From positions 372,001 through 436,000 of the forward strand of contig NZ_VYPZ01000001.1 in the NCBI RefSeq assembly GCF_008710155.1: a stretch of DNA of 64,000 bases, written 5' to 3'. The stretch comes from Sphingobium limneticum. Its GTDB lineage: Bacteria > Pseudomonadota > Alphaproteobacteria > Sphingomonadales > Sphingomonadaceae. Positions 33,909-42,362 of the stretch are shown piece by piece. The notes below the pieces were generated by a model. It saw nothing but the letters and a program-made list of their open reading frames with translations. It did no database searches and was not told the DNA's origin. Positions within the stretch are counted from its first letter, which is position 1. Each line of letters begins with the position of its first letter. The translations under genes and the position numbers were made by a program.

Positions 33909-34063
33909 CCAACCATCGTGGTTGATCGCGACAGGGGCAGCCTTGGCTGCTGCGCGCCGACACCGCGCATCATGGCATTATGGGGCTGGATAGGACAGGG
34001 TGCTGGCGACACTGGCCCAGCATGCGCGCGCTAAAAAGCGGAACTTCCCCAAGCCACTTATCC

Positions 34064-34465
34064 TCACTCCTTCACAGGATAGGCAATAATCAACGCCAGC
34101 GGTTCGCGGCCGGTCTGTTTGATCCCCACGACGGCGCCATCGTAGAGATAGGCGGCCATGCCGGGGGTCAGATTGCGGGTCTGGCCGTCGGAACTGACGT
34201 CGCCGGTGCCCGACAGGACATAATAGACCTCGTCATGGGCGATGGGGTGCAGGCCGATGGCGGCGCCGACATGCAGGATTCGCTTGCGGAACTCCATGCG
34301 GCGCGGTTGGGGCACGGCGTCGCTGATACGATAGGCGGTGCTCATGCCGATCTTGCCATGGGGTGTGGCTTCTTCGCGCGCGACGTCCTTCTCGTCGATC
34401 ACCGCCATGGGCGGCGCAGCAGAGGTAGCGGCCGCGGCGGCCAGCAATAGCGGCAGGATGGTCAT
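34064..34465 (-). CDS. Small exported cupin protein
   Basis: A 133-residue single-cupin protein with a signal peptide (MTILPLLLAAAAATSAAPP). The cupin metal site is GLHPIAHDEVYYVLSGTGDV (about residues 72-91), with His, His and Glu, and the second motif lies in GMAAYLYDGAVVGIKQTG. Its start overlaps the pectate lyase stop by ATGA, so it is translated with that enzyme and should work in the same compartment, perhaps on unsaturated uronates or as a sugar-binding partner. No reaction can be assigned. Confidence 0.85.
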   Translation of the reverse strand: MTILPLLLAAAAATSAAPPMAVIDEKDVAREEATPHGKIGMSTAYRISDAVPQPRRMEFRKRILHVGAAIGLHPIAHDEVYYVLSGTGDVSSDGQTRNLTPGMAAYLYDGAVVGIKQTGREPLALIIAYPVKE

Positions 34466-35898
34466 TTCTTCCCTCCCGGCTCGCCCTGCCGCATCATCTT
34501 GTCGCGGTCCGACAGATGTTCGGCAATCTCCGCCTTTTGCCCCGGATAGCGACCCGATTTCGGCTCCATCGTGTCGAGATTCCAGTCGGCCTCGACAAAG
34601 GGGGCACGCGTCTGCGCCATTTTCGGATAGCCGCCGACCTGCCGTTCATCATCGATGATCTCGCCCCGCCCTTCGGCCACGAAGAAGAGGACGCGCAGAT
34701 CGTCGGCGTCGCGGTCCCAGGGGCGGGCGCCGGCATGGCCAAGCACATGGGTTTCGACATCACGCGTCGGCAGAACCTGCGTCCCGGGCCACCAGATGGG
34801 CGGCGCCGGCAATTCGTTCAGCTTCGCGCGGGTTTCGCCATAGCGGCCGAACATCGGCAGCGGCTGGCCGAATTTATCGACGGCGATATTATCCTTGCCA
34901 TGATAGTCGAGGTCGCCGTCGCCGCCCAGCGTCAGGAACGGCATGCCGGGAGCGGTCGACACGCCGCCGCGCAGGACATTGCCGACTGCCGATATCTTGC
35001 CGGTCTGATAGGGATGATCGCCCCATTCCAGCGCCATCAGATTATAATGGACCGCCCGCTCGCCCGGATCATAAAGGATATTGTTGACCAGTTCGACCTG
35101 GCCGCCGCCCTTCACCAGCGGGTTGCGTTCCTTGTTATGGGCATAGATGTTACGCCAGATCATGATCTGGCTGGCATTGTCGTGAATCAGCGTGCCCTTG
35201 CTATGTTCGCCCTTGGGGTGGCTGGCGTCGGCTAGGCCTTCTGCCGCGATATTGTAGGAGAAGGTGATGGCGTGGCTGGTGCCCTTGCGCCAATCGTCCG
35301 GCGTCCTGCCCTCGAAGCGCGGGCCGGATGCGGACATATTCTCGTCGATCGCCCAGGTGAAGCTGCAATGGTCGATGATGACATGATGGGCGGCCACGGT
35401 GGACAGGGCGTCGGCTTCCCAACCGCTCAGCTTGGGCTGGCCATCGACGCCGGTGCGGATGCGGATATGGCGCATCACGACATCATGAGTCGCGATGTCG
35501 ATGCCGGTCTTGATGAGGGTGATGCCGGGCGACGGCGCCGTCTGGCCGGCGATGGTGACATAGGGTTCGGTGATTTTCAGCGTTTCGCGGCCTAAATCGA
35601 TGATGCCAGCCACTTCGAACACGATGATGCGCGGGCCCTTTGCCTCCAGCGCGGCCTTGAAACTGCCCGGGCCGTCGGGTGCGAGGGTGGTGACGCGAAT
35701 GATGCGTCCGCCCCGTCCGCCGGGGGTGGTGGCGGCCCAGCCGACTGCGCCGGGAAAGGCGAGGGCGCTGCTCTGGTTCGTGTCGGCCTGTCCGGCTTTG
35801 ACGTTGGCGGTGGGCGGTGCGGCCATGGCGGGCACAATGGGGAGCAATGCGAGCGCACCCAGCAGAGCAAGAGATGGCGTGGCCGAAGGCAGGGTCAT
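34462..35898 (-). CDS. Pectate lyase family protein (PL1-like)
   Basis: A 478-residue exported parallel beta-helix protein: signal peptide (ends PAMA-APP), then FPGAVGWAATTPGGRGGRIIRVTTL (about residues 48-72), YVTIAGQTAPSPGITLIKTG, VVMRHIRIRTG and HVIIDHCSFTWAIDENMSAS (about 172-191), the conserved pectate-lyase block with the metal-binding Asp residues, and IMIWRNIYAHNKERNPLVKGG. It would cleave polygalacturonate by beta-elimination, giving the unsaturated products that KduI and KduD handle. The operator at 35958 is 59 bp upstream. It forms a unit with the cupin gene. Confidence 0.9.
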   Translation of the reverse strand: MTLPSATPSLALLGALALLPIVPAMAAPPTANVKAGQADTNQSSALAFPGAVGWAATTPGGRGGRIIRVTTLAPDGPGSFKAALEAKGPRIIVFEVAGIIDLGRETLKITEPYVTIAGQTAPSPGITLIKTGIDIATHDVVMRHIRIRTGVDGQPKLSGWEADALSTVAAHHVIIDHCSFTWAIDENMSASGPRFEGRTPDDWRKGTSHAITFSYNIAAEGLADASHPKGEHSKGTLIHDNASQIMIWRNIYAHNKERNPLVKGGGQVELVNNILYDPGERAVHYNLMALEWGDHPYQTGKISAVGNVLRGGVSTAPGMPFLTLGGDGDLDYHGKDNIAVDKFGQPLPMFGRYGETRAKLNELPAPPIWWPGTQVLPTRDVETHVLGHAGARPWDRDADDLRVLFFVAEGRGEIIDDERQVGGYPKMAQTRAPFVEADWNLDTMEPKSGRYPGQKAEIAEHLSDRDKMMRQGEPGGKK

Positions 35899-35957
35899 GA
35901 CTTTTCTCTCCTATCCGTACATTATTGGCATCGTGACGATATGGCTGCAAGAATTTT

Positions 35958-35971
35958 TGACACCGGTGTCC
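35958..35971. promoter_or_regulatory. ACCGGT-centred LacI operator, copy 3 (TGACACCGGTGTCC)
   Basis: Identical over 14 bp to the copy at 30489. It sits just upstream of the likely -35 of the pectate lyase-cupin unit. Confidence 0.75.
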
Positions 35972-36125
35972 GATTAAGGTGAATGAGCCAGCGCCAATCA
36001 GCTGTGCCCTGAGGAAAAACTCGAGGCCCGCCCCCATAATTTGCTATTATATTCAATATTATATCAGATACGTCCTGTCTGTTGCTCCGGATCATATTGA
36101 CAGTCCGTCGCAGCACGCGCATCAA

Positions 36126-36139
36126 TGACACCGGTTTCC
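36126..36139. promoter_or_regulatory. ACCGGT-centred LacI operator, copy 4 (TGACACCGGTTTCC)
   Basis: One base different from copies 2 and 3. It lies about 24 bp after the TTGACA at 36097, at the expected transcription start of the TonB receptor gene, a position that fits repression. Confidence 0.7.
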
Positions 36140-36264
36140 AACCATGGTCGTGATCGCTGAAAAGGCGACGGGCGATGGGCCGGGCATGATCCCGGCAGGA
36201 CCATGACGCACGACCGGCTCCATCGCCGGCGTGCGGGCATAGTGGGAAAGGGAGAGGAAAGCTG

Positions 36265-39141
36265 ATGCGTGCAAAGCAATTCACAAGGGGCGAGCGGTCC
36301 TGGTTGGCAGGGACGTCGCTGGCCGCCATGCTGCTGGCGATGCCGGGCGCGGCGCTGGCGCAGGACGCAGGGCCGGTCGATCCGGCGCCACAGGCGGCCG
36401 TCGGCGATGAAGCGGCCGATATCGTCGTCACCGGCTTTCGCCAGTCGCTGGGCGCGGCGATCAACCTGAAGCGACAGACGGTGGGATCGGTCGATGCGAT
36501 CGTGGCGGAGGATATCGCCAAATTCCCCGACCAGAATCTGGCGGAATCCTTGCAGCGTATTCCCGGCATTTCGATCCAGCGCGATGGCGGCGAAGGGCGC
36601 GCGATCACCGTCCGCGGTCTGGGCGCGCAATTTACCCGCGTGCGCGTGAACGGGCTGGAAACGGTCGCCACCTCGACCGACGGCGCCAGTTCCAACCGCG
36701 ACCGCGCCTTCGACTTCAATGTCTTCGCGTCGGAGCTGTTCAGTTCGCTGGTGGTGCACAAGACGGCTGAGGCCTCTTTGGACGAAGGCTCGCTTGGCGC
36801 GGTGGTGGACCTCAACACCGGCAATCCTCTGGCGGGCAAGGACGGCTTCACCTTCGTCGGCTCGGCGACCGGTTCCTATAATGACCTGAGCAAGAAATGG
36901 GGACCGCGTCTGGCGGGCCTCATGTCCTGGAAGTCGGCTGACGGGCAATGGGGCGTGGCGCTGTCCGCCGCCTATTCCAAGCTCGACACCAAGCAGATGG
37001 GCAACAATACGGTGCGCTGGTCGCAGGCCCGGTTCGACAGCGTCAATGGCACGCGTTGTTTCTACCAAAGCGCTGCGAGCAACACGGGCGTGGCCAATGC
37101 AGGCGGCGTCTATACCAACGGCCGGGTCGCGGCCTGCGATCAGGCGGCGCTCGCCTTCCACCCGCGCATCCCACGCTATGGCGAAATTGCCCAGGAACGC
37201 GAGCGGCTGGGCGTGACCGGGTCGATCCAGTGGGCGCCGTCCGACGCGACCAAGGTATCGATCGACGGCCTCTTCTCCCGCTTCCGCGAGACGCGCGAGG
37301 AGAAATGGGGCGAAGTGCTGCTCCGATCCAACGAGCGGTCGATCGACGTGGTCAACCCGGTCTATGACGGCAAGGGCAATATGGTGTCGGCGACGCTGAA
37401 CGACGCCTGGGTCCGCACCGAACATTATCTGCGCAAGTCGCAGACGAAATTCTATCAGCTGGGCGGAACCTGGGATCAGGATGTCAGCGATGCCTTCCGC
37501 TTCACTTTGCTTGGCGGTTTTTCCAAGTCGGATGCGTCGATCCCGGTCGAAACGACCTTGGTGTTCGACGATCGCGATGCGCAGGGCTACAGCTACGACT
37601 ATAGCAATATGCGCCGGCCGGTGCTGAGTTTCGGCACCAGCGTCACCAACCCGGCCAATTTCCAGCTGGCCGAAATCCGCGACCGGCCATCCTCCACCGT
37701 CAACAAGTTCCGTACCGCGCAACTGCGCACCGAATGGGATGTGACAGAGGGGTTCACGGTGAAGACGGGCGCGCTCTATCGCCGCTTCTCCTTCGATACC
37801 GAAGGCTTCACCCGCGACACCGTGGTGTGTGGCAATGGCGGTGTCGACCGCGTGCTGGGCACGGTCAACTGCTCGCCCAGCAGCGCCTTCGGGCCGAGCG
37901 CCATCTACGGCCTGCCGGTGACGTCGGCGCTGGCGGAGCTGTTCACGCTGAAGGGCGCGGGCGCGCCGGCGGGCACGACGACGCAATGGCTGGTCCCCAA
38001 TCTGGCGGCGGGCACCGACTATACCAAACTATATGAGCGGGCGCTGACGGTCGATGCCGGCAATACCCGCGGCGTGGTGGAAAAGACCACCGGCGGCTAT
38101 ATCCAGTTCGATGCCAAGGGTGAGATTTTCGGCCTGGAATATGCCGCCAATGCCGGCATCCGCTATGTGAAGACCGAGCAAAGCTCGCGCGGCCTCAACA
38201 ATGGCACGATGGTCAGCGTGTCGCGATCCTATGAGGATTGGCTGCCCGCCGCCAACATCGCCTTCTTCCCGCATCGCGACGTGATCGTGCGCGCGTCGGT
38301 GGCGGACGTGGTGACGCGCCCGTCGCTCGGCAATCTGACGCCGGGCGGATCGGTCGATGGCTTCAATTATCGGGTCAGCTTCGGTAATCCGTTCCTCGAT
38401 CCGTTCCGGGCCACGGCCTATGACGTGGCGGTCGAATGGTATTTCGCGCCACAGTCGGTCTTTTCCGTCGCGGCGTTCAAGAAGGATGTACAGAGCTTCC
38501 CGATCAGCCAGACCATCACCGGCACCTTCGCGTCCACTGGCCTGCCTTTGTCGGTCATCCCGCCCAGCTCGCCCGCCGCGCTCCAGCCGGAACGGACGGA
38601 AGGCTGGGCGATCAGCACCATCGTCAACGGCACGGGCGCCAGCCTGAAGGGGATCGAACTGTCGGTGCAGGCGCCCTTCACCTTCCTGCCCGGCTTCCTG
38701 TCGCATTTTGGCGGGATCGTGAATGCGACCTTCGTGGATTCCAGCGCCAACTACACCGTGTCCGGCCCGGCGATCGTGCCCGGAGGTGGCAATATCGCCT
38801 CGGTCCGCAACGCGACCCTGTTCGGCCTGTCCAAGCGCGCCTTTAACGGCACGCTCTATTATGAGGACGCCAAATTCTCTGCCCGCGTGTCGGCCAGCTA
38901 TCGCAGCGGCTATATCGACCAGAATAGCGGGACGGGCAATGTGTTCGAAGGCTATAACAGCACGGTCAATGTCGATGCGTCTGTGCGCTACAAGCTGACC
39001 GAGGGACTTGAATTGTCGCTGGAAGGGATCAACCTGACCGACGATTATCGCGACCGCTACACCGATCTGGACGCCAATCGCAATTATGAGCAGCTGCATT
39101 TCGGCCGCACCATCCAACTGGGTGCGCGGTTCAAGATGTGA
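36265..39141 (+). CDS. TonB-dependent receptor (Caulobacter/Xanthomonas oligosaccharide type)
   Basis: A 958-residue outer-membrane receptor: signal peptide (ends AALA-QD), TonB box region ADIVVTGFRQSL (about residues 51-62), plug with VAEDIAKFPDQNLAESLQRIPGISIQRDGGEGR (split over about 80-112), TVRGLGAQFTRVRVNGLE and a long barrel ending LGARFKM. The FPDQNLAESLQRIPG string marks the large sphingomonad/Caulobacter receptor subfamily linked to plant glycans. With pectate lyase on the other side of a shared operator region and GH43 behind it, pectic oligosaccharides are the likely cargo. Start has GGGAGAGGAAAGCTG. Confidence 0.95.
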   Translation: MRAKQFTRGERSWLAGTSLAAMLLAMPGAALAQDAGPVDPAPQAAVGDEAADIVVTGFRQSLGAAINLKRQTVGSVDAIVAEDIAKFPDQNLAESLQRIPGISIQRDGGEGRAITVRGLGAQFTRVRVNGLETVATSTDGASSNRDRAFDFNVFASELFSSLVVHKTAEASLDEGSLGAVVDLNTGNPLAGKDGFTFVGSATGSYNDLSKKWGPRLAGLMSWKSADGQWGVALSAAYSKLDTKQMGNNTVRWSQARFDSVNGTRCFYQSAASNTGVANAGGVYTNGRVAACDQAALAFHPRIPRYGEIAQERERLGVTGSIQWAPSDATKVSIDGLFSRFRETREEKWGEVLLRSNERSIDVVNPVYDGKGNMVSATLNDAWVRTEHYLRKSQTKFYQLGGTWDQDVSDAFRFTLLGGFSKSDASIPVETTLVFDDRDAQGYSYDYSNMRRPVLSFGTSVTNPANFQLAEIRDRPSSTVNKFRTAQLRTEWDVTEGFTVKTGALYRRFSFDTEGFTRDTVVCGNGGVDRVLGTVNCSPSSAFGPSAIYGLPVTSALAELFTLKGAGAPAGTTTQWLVPNLAAGTDYTKLYERALTVDAGNTRGVVEKTTGGYIQFDAKGEIFGLEYAANAGIRYVKTEQSSRGLNNGTMVSVSRSYEDWLPAANIAFFPHRDVIVRASVADVVTRPSLGNLTPGGSVDGFNYRVSFGNPFLDPFRATAYDVAVEWYFAPQSVFSVAAFKKDVQSFPISQTITGTFASTGLPLSVIPPSSPAALQPERTEGWAISTIVNGTGASLKGIELSVQAPFTFLPGFLSHFGGIVNATFVDSSANYTVSGPAIVPGGGNIASVRNATLFGLSKRAFNGTLYYEDAKFSARVSASYRSGYIDQNSGTGNVFEGYNSTVNVDASVRYKLTEGLELSLEGINLTDDYRDRYTDLDANRNYEQLHFGRTIQLGARFKM

Positions 39142-39151
39142 CGGTTCATGG

Positions 39152-39191
39152 GTCCGGGCCGCTTCTGCACGGGCGGTCCGGACATTTCATT
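39152..39191 (+). terminator. Hairpin between TonB receptor and GH43 genes
   Basis: GTCCGGGCCGC pairs with GCGGTCCGGAC (one mismatch, 10-nt loop), followed by ATTTCATT. Located 10 bp behind the receptor stop; probably a partial terminator that lowers GH43 expression relative to the receptor. Confidence 0.6.
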
Positions 39192-39203
39192 CAAGGAGAG
39201 AGC

Positions 39204-40805
39204 ATGACGATCAGCCGGCGCGACGCCATGACGGGCGTATTGGCCGCAGGCAGCGCAATGGCGCTGACCCGCACCGATCGGGCGGAGTCAGCGCCTGCTG
39301 CTACGGCGCCCGCCACCGAATGGAAACGCGGACCGGACAACCAGCGTATTGCCGACCTGGGCGACGGGCGCTTCCTCAATCCGCTATTGTCGGGCGACCG
39401 GCCCGATCCCGCCATCCTGAAGGATGGCTCGGATTATTACATGACCTTCTCCAGCTTCGACAGCTATCCCGGCATCACCATCTGGCACAGCCGCGACCTC
39501 ATCAACTGGCAACCGCGCAAGGCGGTTTTGAACAAGAATATCGGATCGGTCTGGGCGGTCAGTCTGGAGAAATATAAGGGCCGCTATTTCCTCTATATTC
39601 CGGTCAAGGCCGAACCCAACAGCATCTTCGTCATCCATGCCGACAGCATCGACGGGCCGTGGAGCGACCCCATCGACCTGAAGCTGCACCAGCATATCGA
39701 CCCCTGCCATGCGGTGGGCGAGGATGGCAGTCGCTGGCTGTTCCTGTCGGGCGGCGACCGCATCCGCCTATCCGACGATGGCCTGTCGACCGTGGGCGAG
39801 GTCGAGCATGTCTATGACCCCTGGCGTTATCCCGACACATGGGATGTCGAGGGTTTCGCGCCGGAGGGGCCGAAGATTCACCGCCATGGCGACTGGTTCT
39901 ACATGCTGACCGCCGTGGGCGGCACCGCCGGGCCGCCGACCGGCCATATGGTGATCGCGGCAAGATCCAAATCGATCCATGGCCCGTGGGAGCAGCATCC
40001 CGATAACCCGCTGGTCCACACGCAAAGCGCCGACGAACGCTGGTGGTCGCGCGGCCATGCCAGCCTGGTGGAAGCACCGGACAAAAGCTGGTGGGCGGTC
40101 TATCATGGTTATGAAAATGGCCTGTGGACGCTGGGGCGGCAGACCCTGCTCGATCCTGTGGAATGGACGCCGGACGGCTGGTTCCGCATGAAGGGCGGCG
40201 ATCTGGCGCAGCCGATCGCCAAGCCGCGCGGCGGGCAGGCATTGGCGCACGGCATGGCGCTGTCGGACGATTTTCGCGACCTGAAGCTGGGCGCGAAATG
40301 GAATTTCTTTCGCCCGGCCCCGGACGAAGCGCGCCGGGCGCGGGTGGAGAAGGGCGCGCTGATCCTGACAGGGCGGGGGACCGCGCCGGTCGATTCATCG
40401 CCACTGCTGCTGATCGCGGGCGACCCGGCTTACGAGTTCCAATGCGACATCGAAATTGCGCCGGGCGGCACGGCGGGGCTGATCCTCTTTTATGACGACA
40501 AGCTCTATTGCGGGCTGGGTTTCGACGAGACGCGCTTCGTCACTCACCAATATGGCATGGAGCGCGGCCGGCCGGCCAACCCCTATGGCCGGCGGCTGAC
40601 GTTGAAGGTCAGCAACCGCCACCATATCGTCTCCTATCACCTGTCGCGTGATGGTGGACGGACATGGAGCCGGTTCGACCGGGGCATGGAAGTGTCGGGA
40701 TATCATCATAATGTGCGCGGCGGCTTCCTGATGCTGCGACCGGGGCTGTATGCAGCGGGACCGGGCGAGGCGAAGTTTCGCGATTTCCGGTTCCGGGCGT
40801 TGTAA
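39204..40805 (+). CDS. GH43-family glycosidase, Tat signal
   Basis: A 533-residue five-blade beta-propeller hydrolase with a twin-arginine signal (ISRRDAMTGVLAAGSAM). The GH43 start NPLLSGDRPDPAILKDGSDYYM holds the catalytic base Asp (about residue 69); HVYDPWRYPDTWDVEGFAPEGPKI carries the probable acid Glu, and SRGHASLVEAPDKSWWAVYHG closes the propeller. A C-terminal beta-sandwich (about residues 350-533) is typical of beta-xylosidase/arabinofuranosidase members. It should remove xylose or arabinose from pectin or hemicellulose side chains. The frame is open to 39138, but ATG 39204 follows AAGGAGAGAG. Confidence 0.88.
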   Translation: MTISRRDAMTGVLAAGSAMALTRTDRAESAPAATAPATEWKRGPDNQRIADLGDGRFLNPLLSGDRPDPAILKDGSDYYMTFSSFDSYPGITIWHSRDLINWQPRKAVLNKNIGSVWAVSLEKYKGRYFLYIPVKAEPNSIFVIHADSIDGPWSDPIDLKLHQHIDPCHAVGEDGSRWLFLSGGDRIRLSDDGLSTVGEVEHVYDPWRYPDTWDVEGFAPEGPKIHRHGDWFYMLTAVGGTAGPPTGHMVIAARSKSIHGPWEQHPDNPLVHTQSADERWWSRGHASLVEAPDKSWWAVYHGYENGLWTLGRQTLLDPVEWTPDGWFRMKGGDLAQPIAKPRGGQALAHGMALSDDFRDLKLGAKWNFFRPAPDEARRARVEKGALILTGRGTAPVDSSPLLLIAGDPAYEFQCDIEIAPGGTAGLILFYDDKLYCGLGFDETRFVTHQYGMERGRPANPYGRRLTLKVSNRHHIVSYHLSRDGGRTWSRFDRGMEVSGYHHNVRGGFLMLRPGLYAAGPGEAKFRDFRFRAL

Positions 40806-40816
40806 TATAGGGGACG

Positions 40817-40902
40817 TCATGCTGAACTTGTCTAGCTGCGCTGGCCCTCGGCTCAGCATCTATTGTGCCTCCCGGCACCGTCTGCCTGTTGGTTCAGCAT
40901 GA
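40817..40902. repeat. Degenerate inverted repeat behind GH43
   Basis: TCATGCTGAAC (40817-40827) and its exact inverse GTTCAGCATGA (40892-40902) bracket 64 bp. This resembles the short intergenic palindromes frequent in sphingomonads. It fills most of the gap between the GH43 and Lrp genes and may end transcription from both sides. Confidence 0.6.
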
Positions 40903-40924
40903 TGATTGGTAACGGTGGTCGCTC

Positions 40925-41395
40925 CTATAACGGAATGGCCGTCGTATATTTCGTCATCGACAGGGCGAAATGGGACGCTGCGCCCGCCACCGAAGGATGG
41001 CCGAGCAGGGTTTGCATCAGGAAGCGGTTATAATCCTCGACATCGGCGACGACGATCCGGATCAGATAGTCCCATTCTCCGGACATGGAGAAACATTCCA
41101 CGATCTCCGGCCGCCCGTCGACGAAATGTTCGAAGGCGGCGCGGGCTTCGCGGGCGTGGCTGCGCATGCGGATGTTGCAGAGGACGTTGACGCCCCGCCC
41201 GACCTGCGCCGGATCGACCAGCCGCACGGTGCGGGTCAATATGCCCGCCGCCTCCAGCGCCTTGATCCGCCGCCAGCATGACGCGCTGGACGCGCCGACC
41301 CGCTCGGCCAGATCCTGATGGCTAAGGCTGGCATCGGCCTGGAGCGCGGACAGGATGCGCCGATCCACCTCATCTATCTGACCATCCTGTTTCAT
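40925..41395 (-). CDS. Lrp/AsnC-family regulator
   Basis: A 156-residue regulator: HTH IDEVDRRILSALQADASLSHQDLAERVGASSASCWRRI (about residues 7-44) and the RAM ligand domain (about 65-145; EIVECFSMSGEWDYLIRIVVAD). Divergent from the phenylalanine/tyrosine operon, it is probably its amino-acid-responsive regulator, acting at the palindrome at 41411. Related regulators often sit beside phhA or hppD. Confidence 0.92.
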   Translation of the reverse strand: MKQDGQIDEVDRRILSALQADASLSHQDLAERVGASSASCWRRIKALEAAGILTRTVRLVDPAQVGRGVNVLCNIRMRSHAREARAAFEHFVDGRPEIVECFSMSGEWDYLIRIVVADVEDYNRFLMQTLLGHPSVAGAASHFALSMTKYTTAIPL

Positions 41396-41410
41396 ATACT
41401 GTCCATATAT

Positions 41411-41424
41411 GATGAATATTCATC
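41411..41424. promoter_or_regulatory. Perfect palindrome GATGAATATTCATC
   Basis: A 14-bp AT-rich perfect palindrome in the 94-bp divergent promoter between the Lrp gene and phhA. It fits the AT-rich inverted sites of Lrp/AsnC proteins, and no other palindrome stands out there. Confidence 0.5.
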
Positions 41425-41489
41425 GTTTATAGCTGAGAATCCGGCAAGAATGAAACGTAATTTCCGGTTTCGCGTGGCATGATGCGTCT

Positions 41490-42362
41490 ATGGCGCAAAC
41501 AGAAATGATCGCCCCACCGGGCGCCAGAGAGGATTGGACCATCCCGCAGGACTGGGCGGCTTACACCGCGCAGGACCATGCGATGTGGGACCGTCTGTTC
41601 GCGCGCCAGACGCAGATGCTGGCCGGCCGCGCCGTACCGGAATTTCTGGAGGGGCTGGACATATTGCGGATGACCCGGCCGGGCATTCCCGACTTTGCCG
41701 AACTGTCCGACCGGCTGATGCAACGGACCGGGTGGCAGGTGGTCGCCGTGCCGGGGCTGGTGCCCGACCGGCTCTTCTTCGAACATCTGGCCAATCGCCG
41801 CTTCGTCGCCGGCCGCTTCATCCGCCAGCCCGAACAGATCGACTATCTGGAGGAGCCGGACGTCTTTCACGACGTTTTCGGCCATGTGCCCTTGCTCGCG
41901 AACCCGGTCTTCGCCGATTATATGCAGGCCTATGGCGAAGGGGGGCTACGCGCCCATGCGCTGGGGTCGATCGAGCGGCTGGCACGGCTCTATTGGTACA
42001 CCGTGGAATTCGGCCTGATCCGACAGGATGATGGCCTCAAACTCTATGGCGCCGGCATCGTTTCCTCCCATGGGGAGTCCGAATTTGCGCTGGACGATCC
42101 GTCGCCCAATCGCCTCGGCTTCGACCTCAAGCGGCTGATGCGTACCCGCTATCGCATCGACGATTATCAGCAGAGCTATTTCGTGATCGACAGTTTCGAG
42201 CAACTGTTGCGGATGACGGCCGAAACCGATTTCGCACCGCTTTATGCGCAGCTTGACGGCCTGCCCGATCTCGACACCGATACCATCTTGCCGACCGACC
42301 GCGTCTTCACCCGCGGCAGTCAGGCCTATGCGAACAAGAAAAAGGAAGAGGACGCCCTATGA
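41490..42362 (+). CDS. phhA: Phenylalanine 4-monooxygenase
   Basis: Hydroxylates phenylalanine to tyrosine with O2 and a pterin cofactor. The 290-residue protein matches the bacterial single-domain enzymes. Iron ligands are His127 and His132 in PDVFHDVFGHVPLL and Glu173 in YWYTVEFGLI. It starts the operon phhA-hppD-hmgA-fahA and overlaps hppD by ATGA. No pterin recycling gene (phhB) is seen beside it. Confidence 0.97.
   Translation: MAQTEMIAPPGAREDWTIPQDWAAYTAQDHAMWDRLFARQTQMLAGRAVPEFLEGLDILRMTRPGIPDFAELSDRLMQRTGWQVVAVPGLVPDRLFFEHLANRRFVAGRFIRQPEQIDYLEEPDVFHDVFGHVPLLANPVFADYMQAYGEGGLRAHALGSIERLARLYWYTVEFGLIRQDDGLKLYGAGIVSSHGESEFALDDPSPNRLGFDLKRLMRTRYRIDDYQQSYFVIDSFEQLLRMTAETDFAPLYAQLDGLPDLDTDTILPTDRVFTRGSQAYANKKKEEDAL

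Larger units (their letters stand above)
35899..36264. promoter_or_regulatory. 366-bp divergent control region, pectate lyase / TonB receptor
   Basis: No gene is seen here. It holds two ACCGGT operators (35958 and 36126), a TTGACA -35 at 36097-36102 facing the receptor, and an AT-rich patch with the direct repeat TATTATAT (36045 and 36057, 4 bp apart). On the minus strand TTGCAG and CAATAA, 17 bp apart, form a likely promoter for the lyase. Confidence 0.6.
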
